From: an uncultured Paenibacillaceae bacterium
GTDB lineage: Bacteria > Bacillota > Bacilli > Paenibacillales > DA-C8
NCBI GenBank assembly: GCA_937957685.1
Contig: CALGAO010000011.1
Location: 1 to 36,051 of the forward strand
DNA: 36,051 nt
Reading direction: 5' to 3'
Numbering within the stretch: the first letter of the stretch is position 1; the number at the start of each line of letters is the position of its first letter. This document shows positions 24,170-32,419 of this stretch, piece after piece. The notes below the pieces were generated by a model. It searched no databases. It was not told the DNA's origin and saw nothing but the letters and a program-made list of their open reading frames with translations. The position numbers and the translations under genes are program-made.

Positions 24170-24820
24170 CTAGGCCTGATTGCCGGACAGCTCATGGCCC
24201 GGTATCACGCGCTGCAGCTGCTTGCACAGCGCCTCGATCTGCCCGCTCTTCATCCGATAGCTGACCCGGTTGGCGATGAGTCGGCTCGTGATGTGGAAGA
24301 TCGTCTTGATCTCGACCAGCCCGTTCTCGCGGATCGTCTGCCCGGTCTCGACCATGTCGACGATGTGGTCAGCCAGCCCGATCAGCGGCGCCAGCTCGAT
24401 CGAGCCGTTCAGCTTGATCACTTCCACCTGCTGCCCGTTCTCGCGGAAATATTGCGACGCGACGTTCGGATACTTCGTGGCGACGCGCACCGTATGCCCC
24501 GGCTTGCGATCCGGCAAGCCGATGAGCGACATGCGGCAACGGGCGATGCCAAGGTCGAGCAGCTCGTAGACGTCGCGGTTCTCCTCCATCAGCACGTCCT
24601 TGCCGACGACGCCGACGTCTGCTGCGCCATACTCCACATAGGTCGGAACATCGACGGGCTTCGCCATGATGAAGTCCATGCCCGCCTCCGGGATCTCGAT
24701 GATCAGCTTGCGGGTATCATCGATCTCATCCGGGATCGGCAGCCCCGCCTCGCGGAACAGCTTCGACGCCTGCTTGTAGATGCGGCCCTTCGGCATCGCG
24801 ATCTTGAGTCTGTCACTCAT
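24170..24820 (-). CDS. hisG: ATP phosphoribosyltransferase catalytic subunit, short form
   Basis: First enzyme of histidine synthesis, joining ATP and PRPP. This 216-aa short form lacks the C-terminal regulatory domain and needs HisZ, which is encoded directly upstream. Visible marks are IAMPKGRIYKQA, DVPTYVEYGAADVGVVGKDVL, DLGIARCRMSL, VATKYPNVA and the PRPP loop VDMVETGQTIRENGL. ATG 24820 overlaps the end of hisZ by eight bases, with GGAGGTG inside hisZ. Confidence 0.97.
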   Translation of the reverse strand: MSDRLKIAMPKGRIYKQASKLFREAGLPIPDEIDDTRKLIIEIPEAGMDFIMAKPVDVPTYVEYGAADVGVVGKDVLMEENRDVYELLDLGIARCRMSLIGLPDRKPGHTVRVATKYPNVASQYFRENGQQVEVIKLNGSIELAPLIGLADHIVDMVETGQTIRENGLVEIKTIFHITSRLIANRVSYRMKSGQIEALCKQLQRVIPGHELSGNQA

Positions 24821-26036
24821 CGCGCTCACCTCCGTCCTCGCCTGCAAGCAGGATGATCTCATCGTACATCTTGCCCATATATGCCAGCTTCCCTTCTGCT
24901 GTCTGTTCCGGAGACTGCCCCGATACCCCGCTGCCCAGGCATCTGGTCTCCACCGCATAGCCGTCCCGCTCGCGCAGTCCCGCCGCCAGCTGATAAGCCT
25001 CGCGGCGCTGCTCCGGCACGTAGGCGATCAGCACCCGCTTCGCCTGCTCCTCGCCAGCCCCCAGGATATCCAGGATGCGCGTCGTCTTCAGCGCGAAGCC
25101 GGTAGCCGGCGCCGGACGGCCGAACTGCTGCAGCAGGTTGTCATAGCGCCCGCCGCTGGCCACCGGGAAGCCCAGCTCCGCCGAATACGCCTCGAAGATC
25201 ATCCCCGTATAATACGAGAAGTTTCCGATCATCGTCAGATCGATCATCGCATGCTCCTGCACGCCATAAGCGGACAGCGCCTCCCAGATCTCGCACAGGT
25301 CATGGATCGCCGCGCGCGTGCTTTCATCCGACGTGTATTCGGACACCTTGCTGCATACTTCCTTGCCGCCGCGCAGCTCGAGGATGCCCTCCAGCTTCGC
25401 CTGCACCTCCGCCGACACATCCAGGCCGCGGATCACGCGGCGATAGCCGACATAGTCGCGGGCGAGCAAGCGCTCCTTCAGCTGCTCCTGCGCATCCGGC
25501 CGATCCTGCAGCCATTCTTGCAGCAGCCCGTTCAGCAGTCCCTGGTGGCCCATCGCCAGCTTGAAATGCGTGATGCCCGCCGCCTGCAGCGAAGCGACCG
25601 TCAACGCGATCACCTCGGCATCGGCATCCGGCGACGGATCGCCGACCAGCTCGACGCCCGTCTGGTAAAACTCCGCATCGCGTCCCGCTTCCTCCTCGAT
25701 CGCCCGGAACACGCTGGCGTGATAGGCCAGGCGGATCGGCAGCGGCTCATCCTTGAGCAGCGAAGCGATGACGCGGGCGATCGGCGTGGTCATATCCGAA
25801 CGCATCACCAGCGTCGTGCCGCGATTGTCCAACAGCTTGAACAGCTTCCTGTCGGATGTGGCGCTTGTCACGCCCACCGTATCGTAGTATTCCAGGGTCG
25901 GCGTCATGATCTGCCGATACCCCCATTTCTCCATGCATGCCAGCACGCGGCTCTCGATGCTGCGCAGCCTCGTCACCGCGCCAGGCAGATAATCCTTCAT
26001 GCCGGAAGGCTTCTCGAACACCTTGGGTTTGGACAC
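24813..26036 (-). CDS. hisZ: ATP phosphoribosyltransferase regulatory subunit HisZ
   Basis: A histidyl-tRNA-synthetase-like protein without tRNA-charging activity. It assembles with short HisG and confers histidine feedback inhibition. The 407-aa product has class II synthetase-like blocks (YRQIMTPTLEYYDTV, TLVMRSDMTTPIARV, RLAYHASVFRAI, FYQTGVELVG, ASGGRYDNLLQQFG). The TTG at 26054 has no ribosome binding site. GTG 26036 has GAGGTG six bases upstream and is preferred. First gene of the his operon. Confidence 0.95.
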   Translation of the reverse strand: MSKPKVFEKPSGMKDYLPGAVTRLRSIESRVLACMEKWGYRQIMTPTLEYYDTVGVTSATSDRKLFKLLDNRGTTLVMRSDMTTPIARVIASLLKDEPLPIRLAYHASVFRAIEEEAGRDAEFYQTGVELVGDPSPDADAEVIALTVASLQAAGITHFKLAMGHQGLLNGLLQEWLQDRPDAQEQLKERLLARDYVGYRRVIRGLDVSAEVQAKLEGILELRGGKEVCSKVSEYTSDESTRAAIHDLCEIWEALSAYGVQEHAMIDLTMIGNFSYYTGMIFEAYSAELGFPVASGGRYDNLLQQFGRPAPATGFALKTTRILDILGAGEEQAKRVLIAYVPEQRREAYQLAAGLRERDGYAVETRCLGSGVSGQSPEQTAEGKLAYMGKMYDEIILLAGEDGGERDE

Positions 26037-26115
26037 GAATTTCACCTCGATCAACTTGTATAACGTCTGCTTCTGCTTTCTGAGCTCGAGCTCATCGATA
26101 ACCGCGAATCCCTCG

Positions 26116-26155
26116 CTTTAGTTTGCTAATATGGTAGCATATTAGCAAACTAAAG
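26116..26155. promoter_or_regulatory. Perfect 18-bp inverted repeat, likely operator of the his operon
   Basis: CTTTAGTTTGCTAATATG (26116-26133), GTAG, then its exact complement 26138-26155. Inside each arm is a smaller dyad TTAG-N4-CTAA (26118-26129 and 26142-26153), whose centres are 24 bp apart. Neither strand has a T-tail after it, so it is not a standard terminator. It covers the predicted his promoter, as expected for a repressor site; a TrpR-like HisR regulator is a possible reader (inference). Confidence 0.75.
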
Positions 26156-26159
26156 TAAA
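26131..26159 (-). promoter_or_regulatory. Candidate promoter of hisZGDBHAF-IE
   Basis: Minus-strand TTTACT (26154-26159), 17 bases, TACCAT (26131-26136). Each box is 4 of 6 to consensus. It lies almost wholly within the inverted repeat. A further palindrome TGAGCTCGAGCTCA occurs in the leader at 26081-26094. Confidence 0.5.
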
Positions 26160-26174
26160 TGACCGCGGCGAAAA

Positions 26175-26741
26175 TTACAGCTCCGGATGTGAAAGAAGGA
26201 CGGTGGCGTCGTCACTTCCTCCCGTTGAAGCAGCCCCCGCATCCTCGTCACGCCCATCCTTGCCCTCGCGGATGACGCGCATCGGATTGCCGGCGACGAA
26301 GCTGTGCGCCGCCACATCCCTGGTGACCACCGTTCCCGCTCCCACCACCGCATAATCGCCGATCGTCACACCGGGCAGGATCGTCGTATTGGCGCCGATC
26401 ATCACATTGGAGCCGATGACCACGTCGCCGAGCCGATATTCATGAATCAGATATTCATGCGCGAGGATCGTCGTATTGTAGCCGATGATCGTATTGGACC
26501 CGATCGAGATTCGCTCCGGGAAGAAAACATCCACCATCGCCATCAAGCCAAAAGCCGTATTCTCGCCAACCTTCATTCCGAGAATACGGCGGTAGATCCA
26601 GTTCTTGAGCCGCAGCGACGGCGAATATCTCGCCATCTGGATAAAGATAAAATTCCGGATCCCCTTCCAGACGCTGACCGTACGATAGATCTGCCAGAGG
26701 GAGTTCGGCCCCTGGACGGGGTATCTTTGCGTCTTGCGCAT
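26175..26741 (-). CDS. Left-handed beta-helix (hexapeptide repeat) acyltransferase, YvoF-like
   Basis: A 188-aa predicted O-acetyltransferase. From about residue 60 it carries hexapeptide repeats with the I/V-G-x-x-x pattern (ISIGSNTIIGYNTTI, VVIGSNVMIGANTTI, VTIGDYAVVGAGTVV) and the LbH end VAGNPMRVI. The substrate is unknown; the place in the ppaX-lgt-hprK operon matches B. subtilis yvoF. The C-terminal ~25 residues are polar and probably disordered. ATG 26741 is taken as the start, eight bases after the ppaX stop; a GTG at 26759 that overlaps ppaX is possible. Confidence 0.88.
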   Translation of the reverse strand: MRKTQRYPVQGPNSLWQIYRTVSVWKGIRNFIFIQMARYSPSLRLKNWIYRRILGMKVGENTAFGLMAMVDVFFPERISIGSNTIIGYNTTILAHEYLIHEYRLGDVVIGSNVMIGANTTILPGVTIGDYAVVGAGTVVTRDVAAHSFVAGNPMRVIREGKDGRDEDAGAASTGGSDDATVLLSHPEL

Positions 26742-26748
26742 CTTCTCT

Positions 26749-27459
26749 TCATTCCTCACTTTCCGTGACGGTGAAGCCGGCAGCCCCCGGCGCGGCCATC
26801 GGGACGCTGGCCATCGGGATGCCGACCAGCGGCAGGAGCTCCCGCATATCGCGGATGATGTGCTGCGGGTGGAACCTCAGCAGCTCCTGCTCACCCTTGA
26901 GCGACCAGCCAACCGCTGCTGACACGGCGCCTGCCGCATGGGCTGACTGGATGTCGAACGGACTGTCGCCCACCATCAGCGTCCGCTCCGCGATCGCGCC
27001 CAGCCGCTTCATCGAGGTCAGCACCGGCTCCGGATGAGGCTTCGGATGGGTCACATCCTCCAGCGTCACGATCACATCGAACAGGTCGTCCAGCCCGCAC
27101 CAGGCGAGGCTGCGCATCGTGGATGCCCGCTTCTTCGTCGTCACCACGCCAAGCTTCGCGCCGTTCGACCGAAGCGCGCGCAGCACCTCCTGGACGTAAG
27201 GAAACGGCTTCACGTAATCATCATGCGCCGCGTAGTTGAACTTCCTGTATTCGGCGACCAGCTCGCTGACATCATCCTCTCCGGTGAACGCCTGAAACTG
27301 CTGCTCCAGCGTTCTCCCCATCTGCGGTATGATCACCTCGCGCTCCAGCCGCCTGCCGTAGCGGCTTGTCCATACATGCTGGATCGATTCGATGATCAGT
27401 TCGTTCGTGTCGATCGTCGTTCCGTCCAGATCAAACAGTACCGTATCGAAGCGTAGCAT
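26749..27459 (-). CDS. ppaX: Pyrophosphatase PpaX (HAD family)
   Basis: Hydrolyses the pyrophosphate that HprK/P releases when it dephosphorylates Ser46-HPr by phosphorolysis, and so helps catabolite control. The 236-aa HAD protein has motif I FDLDGT (D10, D12), motif II VVTTKK, and motif III/IV HPKPHPEP with VGDSPFDIQSA. It carries about 20 extra C-terminal residues compared with the ~216-aa B. subtilis protein. ATG 27459 follows AAGGAGAA. It lies in the hprK-lgt-ppaX operon. Confidence 0.93.
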   Translation of the reverse strand: MLRFDTVLFDLDGTTIDTNELIIESIQHVWTSRYGRRLEREVIIPQMGRTLEQQFQAFTGEDDVSELVAEYRKFNYAAHDDYVKPFPYVQEVLRALRSNGAKLGVVTTKKRASTMRSLAWCGLDDLFDVIVTLEDVTHPKPHPEPVLTSMKRLGAIAERTLMVGDSPFDIQSAHAAGAVSAAVGWSLKGEQELLRFHPQHIIRDMRELLPLVGIPMASVPMAAPGAAGFTVTESEE

Positions 27460-27543
27460 GCTGTTCTCCTTAAACCCAATGTTCTGTCTGTTCGTGTTGT
27501 CCAGTCCGCTCTGTTGCTCCATCCGTTAGCAGTTTAACGACGT

Positions 27544-28461
27544 TCATCCGTTCGCGCTGGTCACATTGCGATGGATCGGGTCCATATATCTTACGTTGGC
27601 GTAGCCCAGCGTCCTGCGCAGCACGATGATCGCGATCGCCGCGATGATGAGCACCAGGCTCAGGAGCTGCGAGACGCGAATGTTCCCGTACGCCGGATCC
27701 AGATATCCCTGCTCGAACAGGAGCGACATTGGCGACCAGAGCACGTCCATCACAGCGGCCAGCCATTCCGGCCCCTTGAAGGCCAGACTGTCGGTACGCA
27801 GAGCTTCAATGAAGAACCTGCCGATCGAATACCAGATGAAATAGGACGCGAACACTTCACCTGCGCGCACGAACGATTGACGGCGAAGAATGAAGAGCAG
27901 GATGAGACCCAGCAGGTTCCACAGGGATTCGTACAGGAAGGTCGGGTGATGGTACACGCCCATGACATTCATCTGATCCACGATAAAATCCGGCAGATGG
28001 AGCGTATCCCGCAGGAAAGACTCCTCCACCGGCCCGCCGTATGCCTCCTGATTGACGAAGTTCCCCCAGCGCCCGATCATCTGGCCGGCGATCAGCGAAG
28101 GAGCGCAGATATCGGCGATCCTCCAGAAGTCATAGCGCTTGTACCAGGTGTAGAAGATGCCGGCGACGATCGCGCCGATCAGGGCACCGTAGATGGCGAT
28201 GCCGCCCTCCCATATCTTGAACACATTCCAGATATTATCCCGGTACACATCCCATTGGAACGCCACATAGTAAATTCGGGCTCCGATGATTGCTGTCGGA
28301 GCGCTGATCAGCATCAGATCCATGAAAAACTCCGACGGGATCCGGAATCGCTTGCCTTCCCATATCGCCAGCAGCAAGCCAACGACCGCGCCGAGGCCGA
28401 TGATAATGCCGTACCAGTGTACGGGTATGGGTCCCAGATGAAAAGCAACTGGATTCAACAT
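27544..28461 (-). CDS. lgt: Prolipoprotein diacylglyceryl transferase
   Basis: Transfers diacylglycerol from phosphatidylglycerol to the lipobox cysteine of prelipoproteins, at the cytoplasmic membrane. The 305-aa product has about seven hydrophobic segments and the Lgt signature IGRWGNFVNQEAYG (129-142), with HHPTFLYESLWN and RFFIEALRTDSL. ATG 28461 follows AGGAGGG. It is 11 bases after hprK; the 84-base gap to ppaX lacks the yvoD gene found there in B. subtilis. Confidence 0.97.
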   Translation of the reverse strand: MLNPVAFHLGPIPVHWYGIIIGLGAVVGLLLAIWEGKRFRIPSEFFMDLMLISAPTAIIGARIYYVAFQWDVYRDNIWNVFKIWEGGIAIYGALIGAIVAGIFYTWYKRYDFWRIADICAPSLIAGQMIGRWGNFVNQEAYGGPVEESFLRDTLHLPDFIVDQMNVMGVYHHPTFLYESLWNLLGLILLFILRRQSFVRAGEVFASYFIWYSIGRFFIEALRTDSLAFKGPEWLAAVMDVLWSPMSLLFEQGYLDPAYGNIRVSQLLSLVLIIAAIAIIVLRRTLGYANVRYMDPIHRNVTSANG

Positions 28462-28472
28462 TCCTTACCCTC

Positions 28473-29411
28473 CTATTCGGATTCCTCCAACTCGTCCGTG
28501 ATCGCGGCGGTGAGCTTGCTGGTGAACTGCTGAGCCGCATTGTATCCCATGCCCTTGAGCCTCCAGTTCATCGCTGCCACCTCGATGATGACCGCGAGGT
28601 TGCGTCCTGGACGCACCGGGATCGTGATCAGCGGGATCTCCGTGTCGATGATCTGCGTCTTCTCCTCATCGAGACCGATGCGGTCATATTGTTTGTCCTG
28701 CTGCCAGTTCTCGAGCGCCATGACGATCGAGATCTTCTTGACGCTGCGCACAGCGCCCGCGCCGAACAGCGTCATCACATTGATGATGCCGATGCCGCGT
28801 ATCTCCAGCAGATGCTTGATCAGGTCAGGTGCGGAACCGTACAGCTGATTGTCCGCGGTCTGGCGGATCTCGACGGCATCATCCGCGACAAGGCGATGGC
28901 CCCGCTTCACCAGCTCCAGCGCCGTCTCGCTCTTGCCGATGCCGCTGCTGCCGGTGATCAGCACACCAACCCCGTATACATCCACAAGCACGCCATGGAT
29001 CGTTGTCGTAGGCGCAAGTTCATTCTCCAGGAAGTTCGTCAAACGGCTGGCCAATATCGTCGTTGTCAGCGGGCTTCTGAGCACAGGAACCGATGCTTCC
29101 TCGGCTTTCGTCAAGAGCTCCTGGGGGATATCCTGACCTCTCGAGATGATGAAACAAGGCGTCACGTCTGTCAACATGCGGGCGATTCTCTCCTGCTTCT
29201 GTTCGTCCGACAGGGTCTGGAAGAACGTCAGCTCCGTCTTGCCGAGGATCTGCACGCGCTCCGCAGGGTAATAGTCGAAATACCCAGCGATTTCCATGCC
29301 AGGACGATGCAGATCCGCCACCTGGATCACTCTGTTCAGTCCGCTCTCGCCTGCCACCACATCCAGATTCATACGGTTCACAAGCTTATGCACGCGCAAT
29401 TTTTTGGCCAT
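28473..29411 (-). CDS. hprK: HPr kinase/phosphorylase
   Basis: Phosphorylates Ser46 of HPr and Crh when glycolytic intermediates are high, and removes the phosphate by phosphorolysis when they are low. It is the master sensor of CcpA-dependent catabolite repression. In the 312-aa product the P-loop is GSSGIGKS (154-161), preceded by IHGVLVDVYGVGVL with the conserved His139, followed by LVADDAV, and the family signature LEIRGIGIINV is at 202-212. Its target Crh is encoded in the same window. ATG 29411 follows AAGGAG. First gene of hprK-lgt-ppaX-acyltransferase. Confidence 0.97.
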   Translation of the reverse strand: MAKKLRVHKLVNRMNLDVVAGESGLNRVIQVADLHRPGMEIAGYFDYYPAERVQILGKTELTFFQTLSDEQKQERIARMLTDVTPCFIISRGQDIPQELLTKAEEASVPVLRSPLTTTILASRLTNFLENELAPTTTIHGVLVDVYGVGVLITGSSGIGKSETALELVKRGHRLVADDAVEIRQTADNQLYGSAPDLIKHLLEIRGIGIINVMTLFGAGAVRSVKKISIVMALENWQQDKQYDRIGLDEEKTQIIDTEIPLITIPVRPGRNLAVIIEVAAMNWRLKGMGYNAAQQFTSKLTAAITDELEESE

Positions 29412-29794
29412 TCATGATATCTCCTTATCTCTCCGAATCTCCATCCGATTTCATCGTAATTCAACCGTGGGGGGAAAATCAACCTAATCTCCAAATTAAT
29501 CATCTGCGGCCTTCCCGACCCTGTCGCCGGTCTCCTTCATCCCGCACATACCCGCCCGAGACCTGTACAATCAACCAGAAAACCGACCTTCGAAGAGATG
29601 TGTCACCTGCAAGCCCGTGCATGTATCCTGCAACCGGATCACCATAACCCAAGCGGATCCACACCCCGGCCATCCATATCCCATTCGGGCATCCATTAGC
29701 CTGAGCATCCATTCCCCGCATCCGCTGGCCATGCCGCCAATATCCGATACAGGCATTCGACAAGTCCGCCATCAGCCCATCATCCGAACATGCG
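29412..29794. other. Intergenic region upstream of hprK
   Basis: About 380 bases without a convincing gene. The only signals seen are the candidate hprK promoter and short copies of GCATCCATT around 29690-29720. A minus-strand reading frame at 29500-29808 is rich in Gly, Arg and Met and lacks a domain or ribosome binding site. Confidence 0.5.
29453..29482 (-). promoter_or_regulatory. Candidate hprK promoter
   Basis: Minus-strand TTGATT (29477-29482), 18 bases, TACGAT (29453-29458). The -10 box is weak (4 of 6). Confidence 0.4.
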
Positions 29795-29823
29795 GACAAG
29801 GCCGGCATATCGCCGGCCTTGTC
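29795..29823 (-). terminator. Terminator hairpin after the msmX/ugpC gene
   Basis: GACAAGGCCGGC and GCCGGCCTTGTC form a perfect 12-bp stem with loop ATATC, starting 14 bases past the stop codon. The tail is not strongly T-rich, but the stem is very stable. Confidence 0.65.
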
Positions 29824-29836
29824 GTTGTCGTTCGTA

Positions 29837-30955
29837 TTATTCTGTAATCGTCAGCTCGGTTACCGGATCGAACAGATGGATCTTGTTCATGTCGATCGCG
29901 AGCTTGATGTTCGAGCCATCCGCAACGTTGTTGCGCGCGTCCACGCGAGCCACCGTCGTTCCGTCGCCGATGCCGCTCAGGTAGAGGATGATTTCGTGAC
30001 CGAGGTTTTCGACGACGTCTACATATGCGCTGACTGCGCTGTTCGGAGAAGCTTCCAGGAAGATCGGCTCGTTGTGGATGTCTTCCGGACGCACGCCGAG
30101 GATGACTTCCTTGCCCACATAGCCCTTGTCGCGAACGAGCTTCGCACGGCCTTCCGGCAGGGCGATGTCGATGTTCGTGGCCTTGAAGGAAACCACGCCA
30201 TTGGATTCTTCCAGACGGCCCTTGATGAAGTTCATCGTTGGCGAACCGAGGAAGCCTGCAACGAACAGGTTGGCAGGATGATTGTACAGTTGCTCCGGAG
30301 TATCTACCTGTTGGATAACCCCGTTGTTCATAACCACGATCCGGTCGCCCATCGTCATGGCTTCGACCTGGTCGTGCGTAACGTAGATAACTGTCGTTTC
30401 CAGACGCTTCGCCAGCTTGCTGATCTCAGCGCGCATGTGACCGCGGAGCTTCGCGTCCAGGTTGGAGAGCGGTTCGTCCATCAGGAACACCTGCGGATCA
30501 CGTACGATCGCGCGTCCCAGCGCAACACGTTGACGCTGACCACCGGAGAGAGCCTTCGGCTTGCGGTCGAGCAGGTGAGCGATGTCGAGGATCTTCGCAG
30601 CTTCCTGCACGCGACGGTCGATCTCGTCCTTCTTGAACTTGCGCAGCTTCAGACCGAATGCCATGTTCTGATACACGTTCATGTGCGGGTACAGAGCGTA
30701 GGACTGGAACACCATCGCGATGTCGCGATCCTTCGGAGCTACGTCGTTCACGAGACGGTCACCGATGTACAGTTCGCCTTCCGAGATTTCTTCCAGACCG
30801 GCGATCATACGAAGCGTTGTGGACTTGCCGCAACCGGAAGGTCCTACGAGAACGATGAACTCCTTGTCCTTGATTTCCAGGTTAAAATCGCTAACAGATG
30901 GCTCCTTGGCGCCCGGGTAGCGTTTGTAGATATGACGAAGAGATACGCTTGCCAT
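29837..30955 (-). CDS. ugpC: Sugar ABC transporter ATPase, MsmX/UgpC (MalK) family
   Basis: An ATP-hydrolysing subunit thought to energise several oligosaccharide importers, as MsmX does in B. subtilis; no permease or binding protein is encoded nearby. The 372-aa product has Walker A GPSGCGKST (38-46), the Q-loop in VFQSYALYPHM, the signature LSGGQRQRVALGRA, Walker B VFLMDEPLSNLDAKLR, the H-loop in VTHDQVEAMTMGDR, and a C-terminal MalK-type TOBE domain (VILGVRPEDI). ATG 30955 follows GGGGGA; an upstream ATG at 30970 overlaps its own site. Confidence 0.95.
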   Translation of the reverse strand: MASVSLRHIYKRYPGAKEPSVSDFNLEIKDKEFIVLVGPSGCGKSTTLRMIAGLEEISEGELYIGDRLVNDVAPKDRDIAMVFQSYALYPHMNVYQNMAFGLKLRKFKKDEIDRRVQEAAKILDIAHLLDRKPKALSGGQRQRVALGRAIVRDPQVFLMDEPLSNLDAKLRGHMRAEISKLAKRLETTVIYVTHDQVEAMTMGDRIVVMNNGVIQQVDTPEQLYNHPANLFVAGFLGSPTMNFIKGRLEESNGVVSFKATNIDIALPEGRAKLVRDKGYVGKEVILGVRPEDIHNEPIFLEASPNSAVSAYVDVVENLGHEIILYLSGIGDGTTVARVDARNNVADGSNIKLAIDMNKIHLFDPVTELTITE

Positions 30956-31049
30956 GTTGATGTCCCCCATTCCTTAGTTTCAACTTACTCTAATCTTACC
31001 CTAATGGCAGTCCATATGACTATGCACAATCCTTACAAAAATCCCGGGC

Positions 31050-32120
31050 CTATTTCGTTACTTTATACAATAACAGCGCCATATGGACCAGCACCGCGTC
31101 GTGGAAGTTTCGCACGTCCATGCCTGTCGCCTGCTTGAACTTGTCCAGTCGATACAGCAGCGTATTGCGATGAATGTAGAGCGCCTTGGAAGTTTCGCTG
31201 ATGTTGCAGTCGTTGTTGAAAAAGGCGTGCAGCGTCGTCAGCATCTCCGCATCCAGCGTGGTGTGCTCGGCATTTTTCATCAGCTGCTCCAGGAATTTTT
31301 TCTTCTCCCGGTCGTCCATCGTATAGAGCAACCGTTCCAGATGCAGCTTCCACGGCAGGTGGACATATTCCTCGGAGTGGAACAGTCGGCCGAGACGGAC
31401 GGCGCCTCGCATGTTGTGGACGGCACTCAGCAGATTGGAAGGTGCATGGACAAGCCCGGAGGACGATATGCGGCATTCGCCGAGCCACTCGATGATCATC
31501 TCGTGCAGGGCAAGCGCGATCGACTCCACCAGCTCCTCCGTCGATTCGCCCAGCTCGCCGTCTTCATTGGCCGCCTCCAGCACCGTGCTCGACGCAAGCA
31601 CGATCCATTCCCTCTCCGACAGGGGGATCAACACATTGTCCGATTCGAAATATGTATCGATGAGCCGTTTCAACTCCTTATAGCTGAACCGGTTGGAATC
31701 GCCGAATTCCGTATCGAGCAGCAAGGTCAGGCACGTATTGTACTGGAACGCGCGCAATGCCGAATGATCCGGCAGCGGGCTCTGCGTGTCGCCTTCCTCC
31801 AGCCTGTCCGCCATCCATCGTCCCAGCTCCCTGGCCCGGCCTTCCTCATCAGCGGCCTGGGGCCATTGCTTATGCTGCTGGGCGTTGCGGCGCTCCAGCT
31901 CCAGCACGATCTCGACCAGCCGCCTCTCGGATCGGGAGAGAAGCTCAGCATCCACCGCCAGTGCCTCCACAGCCCCCTCGGATGGGTCGGAGATCCGGAA
32001 ATAGATCGTTCCCTGCTCCTCGAGGCTTTCGGTCTGCGCGTTCCATCTGTCCAGCGTTACGATGGCAAATGCAATGCCCAGCGCTTGCTCCAGACGCTGC
32101 TTGATATGCTCCAGATTCAT
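31050..32120 (-). CDS. PucR/CdaR-type transcriptional regulator
   Basis: A 356-aa cytoplasmic protein. Its last ~60 residues form the PucR-type HTH (CNISETSKALYIHRNTLLYRLDKFKQATG, then FHDAVLVHMALLLY), as in CdaR/SdiA sugar-diacid regulators. The middle (~120-290) resembles the GGDEF-like region of that family. The first 100 residues are of unknown type. It lies directly upstream of the MsmX-type ATPase on the same strand, so control of sugar uptake is a reasonable inference. Start ATG 32120 follows AAGGTGG. Confidence 0.85.
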   Translation of the reverse strand: MNLEHIKQRLEQALGIAFAIVTLDRWNAQTESLEEQGTIYFRISDPSEGAVEALAVDAELLSRSERRLVEIVLELERRNAQQHKQWPQAADEEGRARELGRWMADRLEEGDTQSPLPDHSALRAFQYNTCLTLLLDTEFGDSNRFSYKELKRLIDTYFESDNVLIPLSEREWIVLASSTVLEAANEDGELGESTEELVESIALALHEMIIEWLGECRISSSGLVHAPSNLLSAVHNMRGAVRLGRLFHSEEYVHLPWKLHLERLLYTMDDREKKKFLEQLMKNAEHTTLDAEMLTTLHAFFNNDCNISETSKALYIHRNTLLYRLDKFKQATGMDVRNFHDAVLVHMALLLYKVTK

Positions 32121-32419
32121 GTTTCGACCACCTTAATCTGTCATATGCAACATTGTAACATAGTCATACGTTTCACAGCACGAGCAAGTTCCCGGGAGCA
32201 GCAGGAACGTCTTGTGTGCTGGCGGCATACGCGCACCTTGCGTATTCAGTCGGCGCCATATCCGACATGATCTCTGATCCACACATGCACGACCGGCATC
32301 GCCCGTCGCGATCCCGGCCACATCCTGATATCCCCATCTTCTCTTCTGTCAATCCATCGCCAACACCGTCATCGGCATATCCGGCGTCAATCGGATCTTC
32401 ACGCCAGCATCCGCGCGAT
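32121..32419. other. Intergenic region between the phosphoglycosyltransferase and regulator genes
   Basis: About 300 bases. Apart from the candidate promoter at its left end, no hairpin, repeat or gene was recognised. A 62-codon minus-strand frame (32133-32321) has no ribosome binding site or familiar motif. Confidence 0.45.
32152..32157 (-). promoter_or_regulatory. Extended -10 promoter of the PucR-type gene
   Basis: Minus-strand TGT-TACAAT gives a -10 box (5 of 6) with the TGn extension, about 32 bases before the start codon; no clear -35 is seen. Confidence 0.45.

Noticed and set aside
26116..26155. Intrinsic terminator of the acyltransferase gene
   Set aside because: The stem is strong, but no T-run follows on the minus strand, and it overlaps promoter-like boxes for hisZ.
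26037..26160. T-box riboswitch for histidine ahead of hisZ
   Set aside because: The leader from the predicted start is under 100 bases and lacks the T-box core and antiterminator.
29500..29808. Small minus-strand protein between the msmX/ugpC terminator and hprK
   Set aside because: It has no ribosome binding site, low-complexity composition, and overlaps the terminator.
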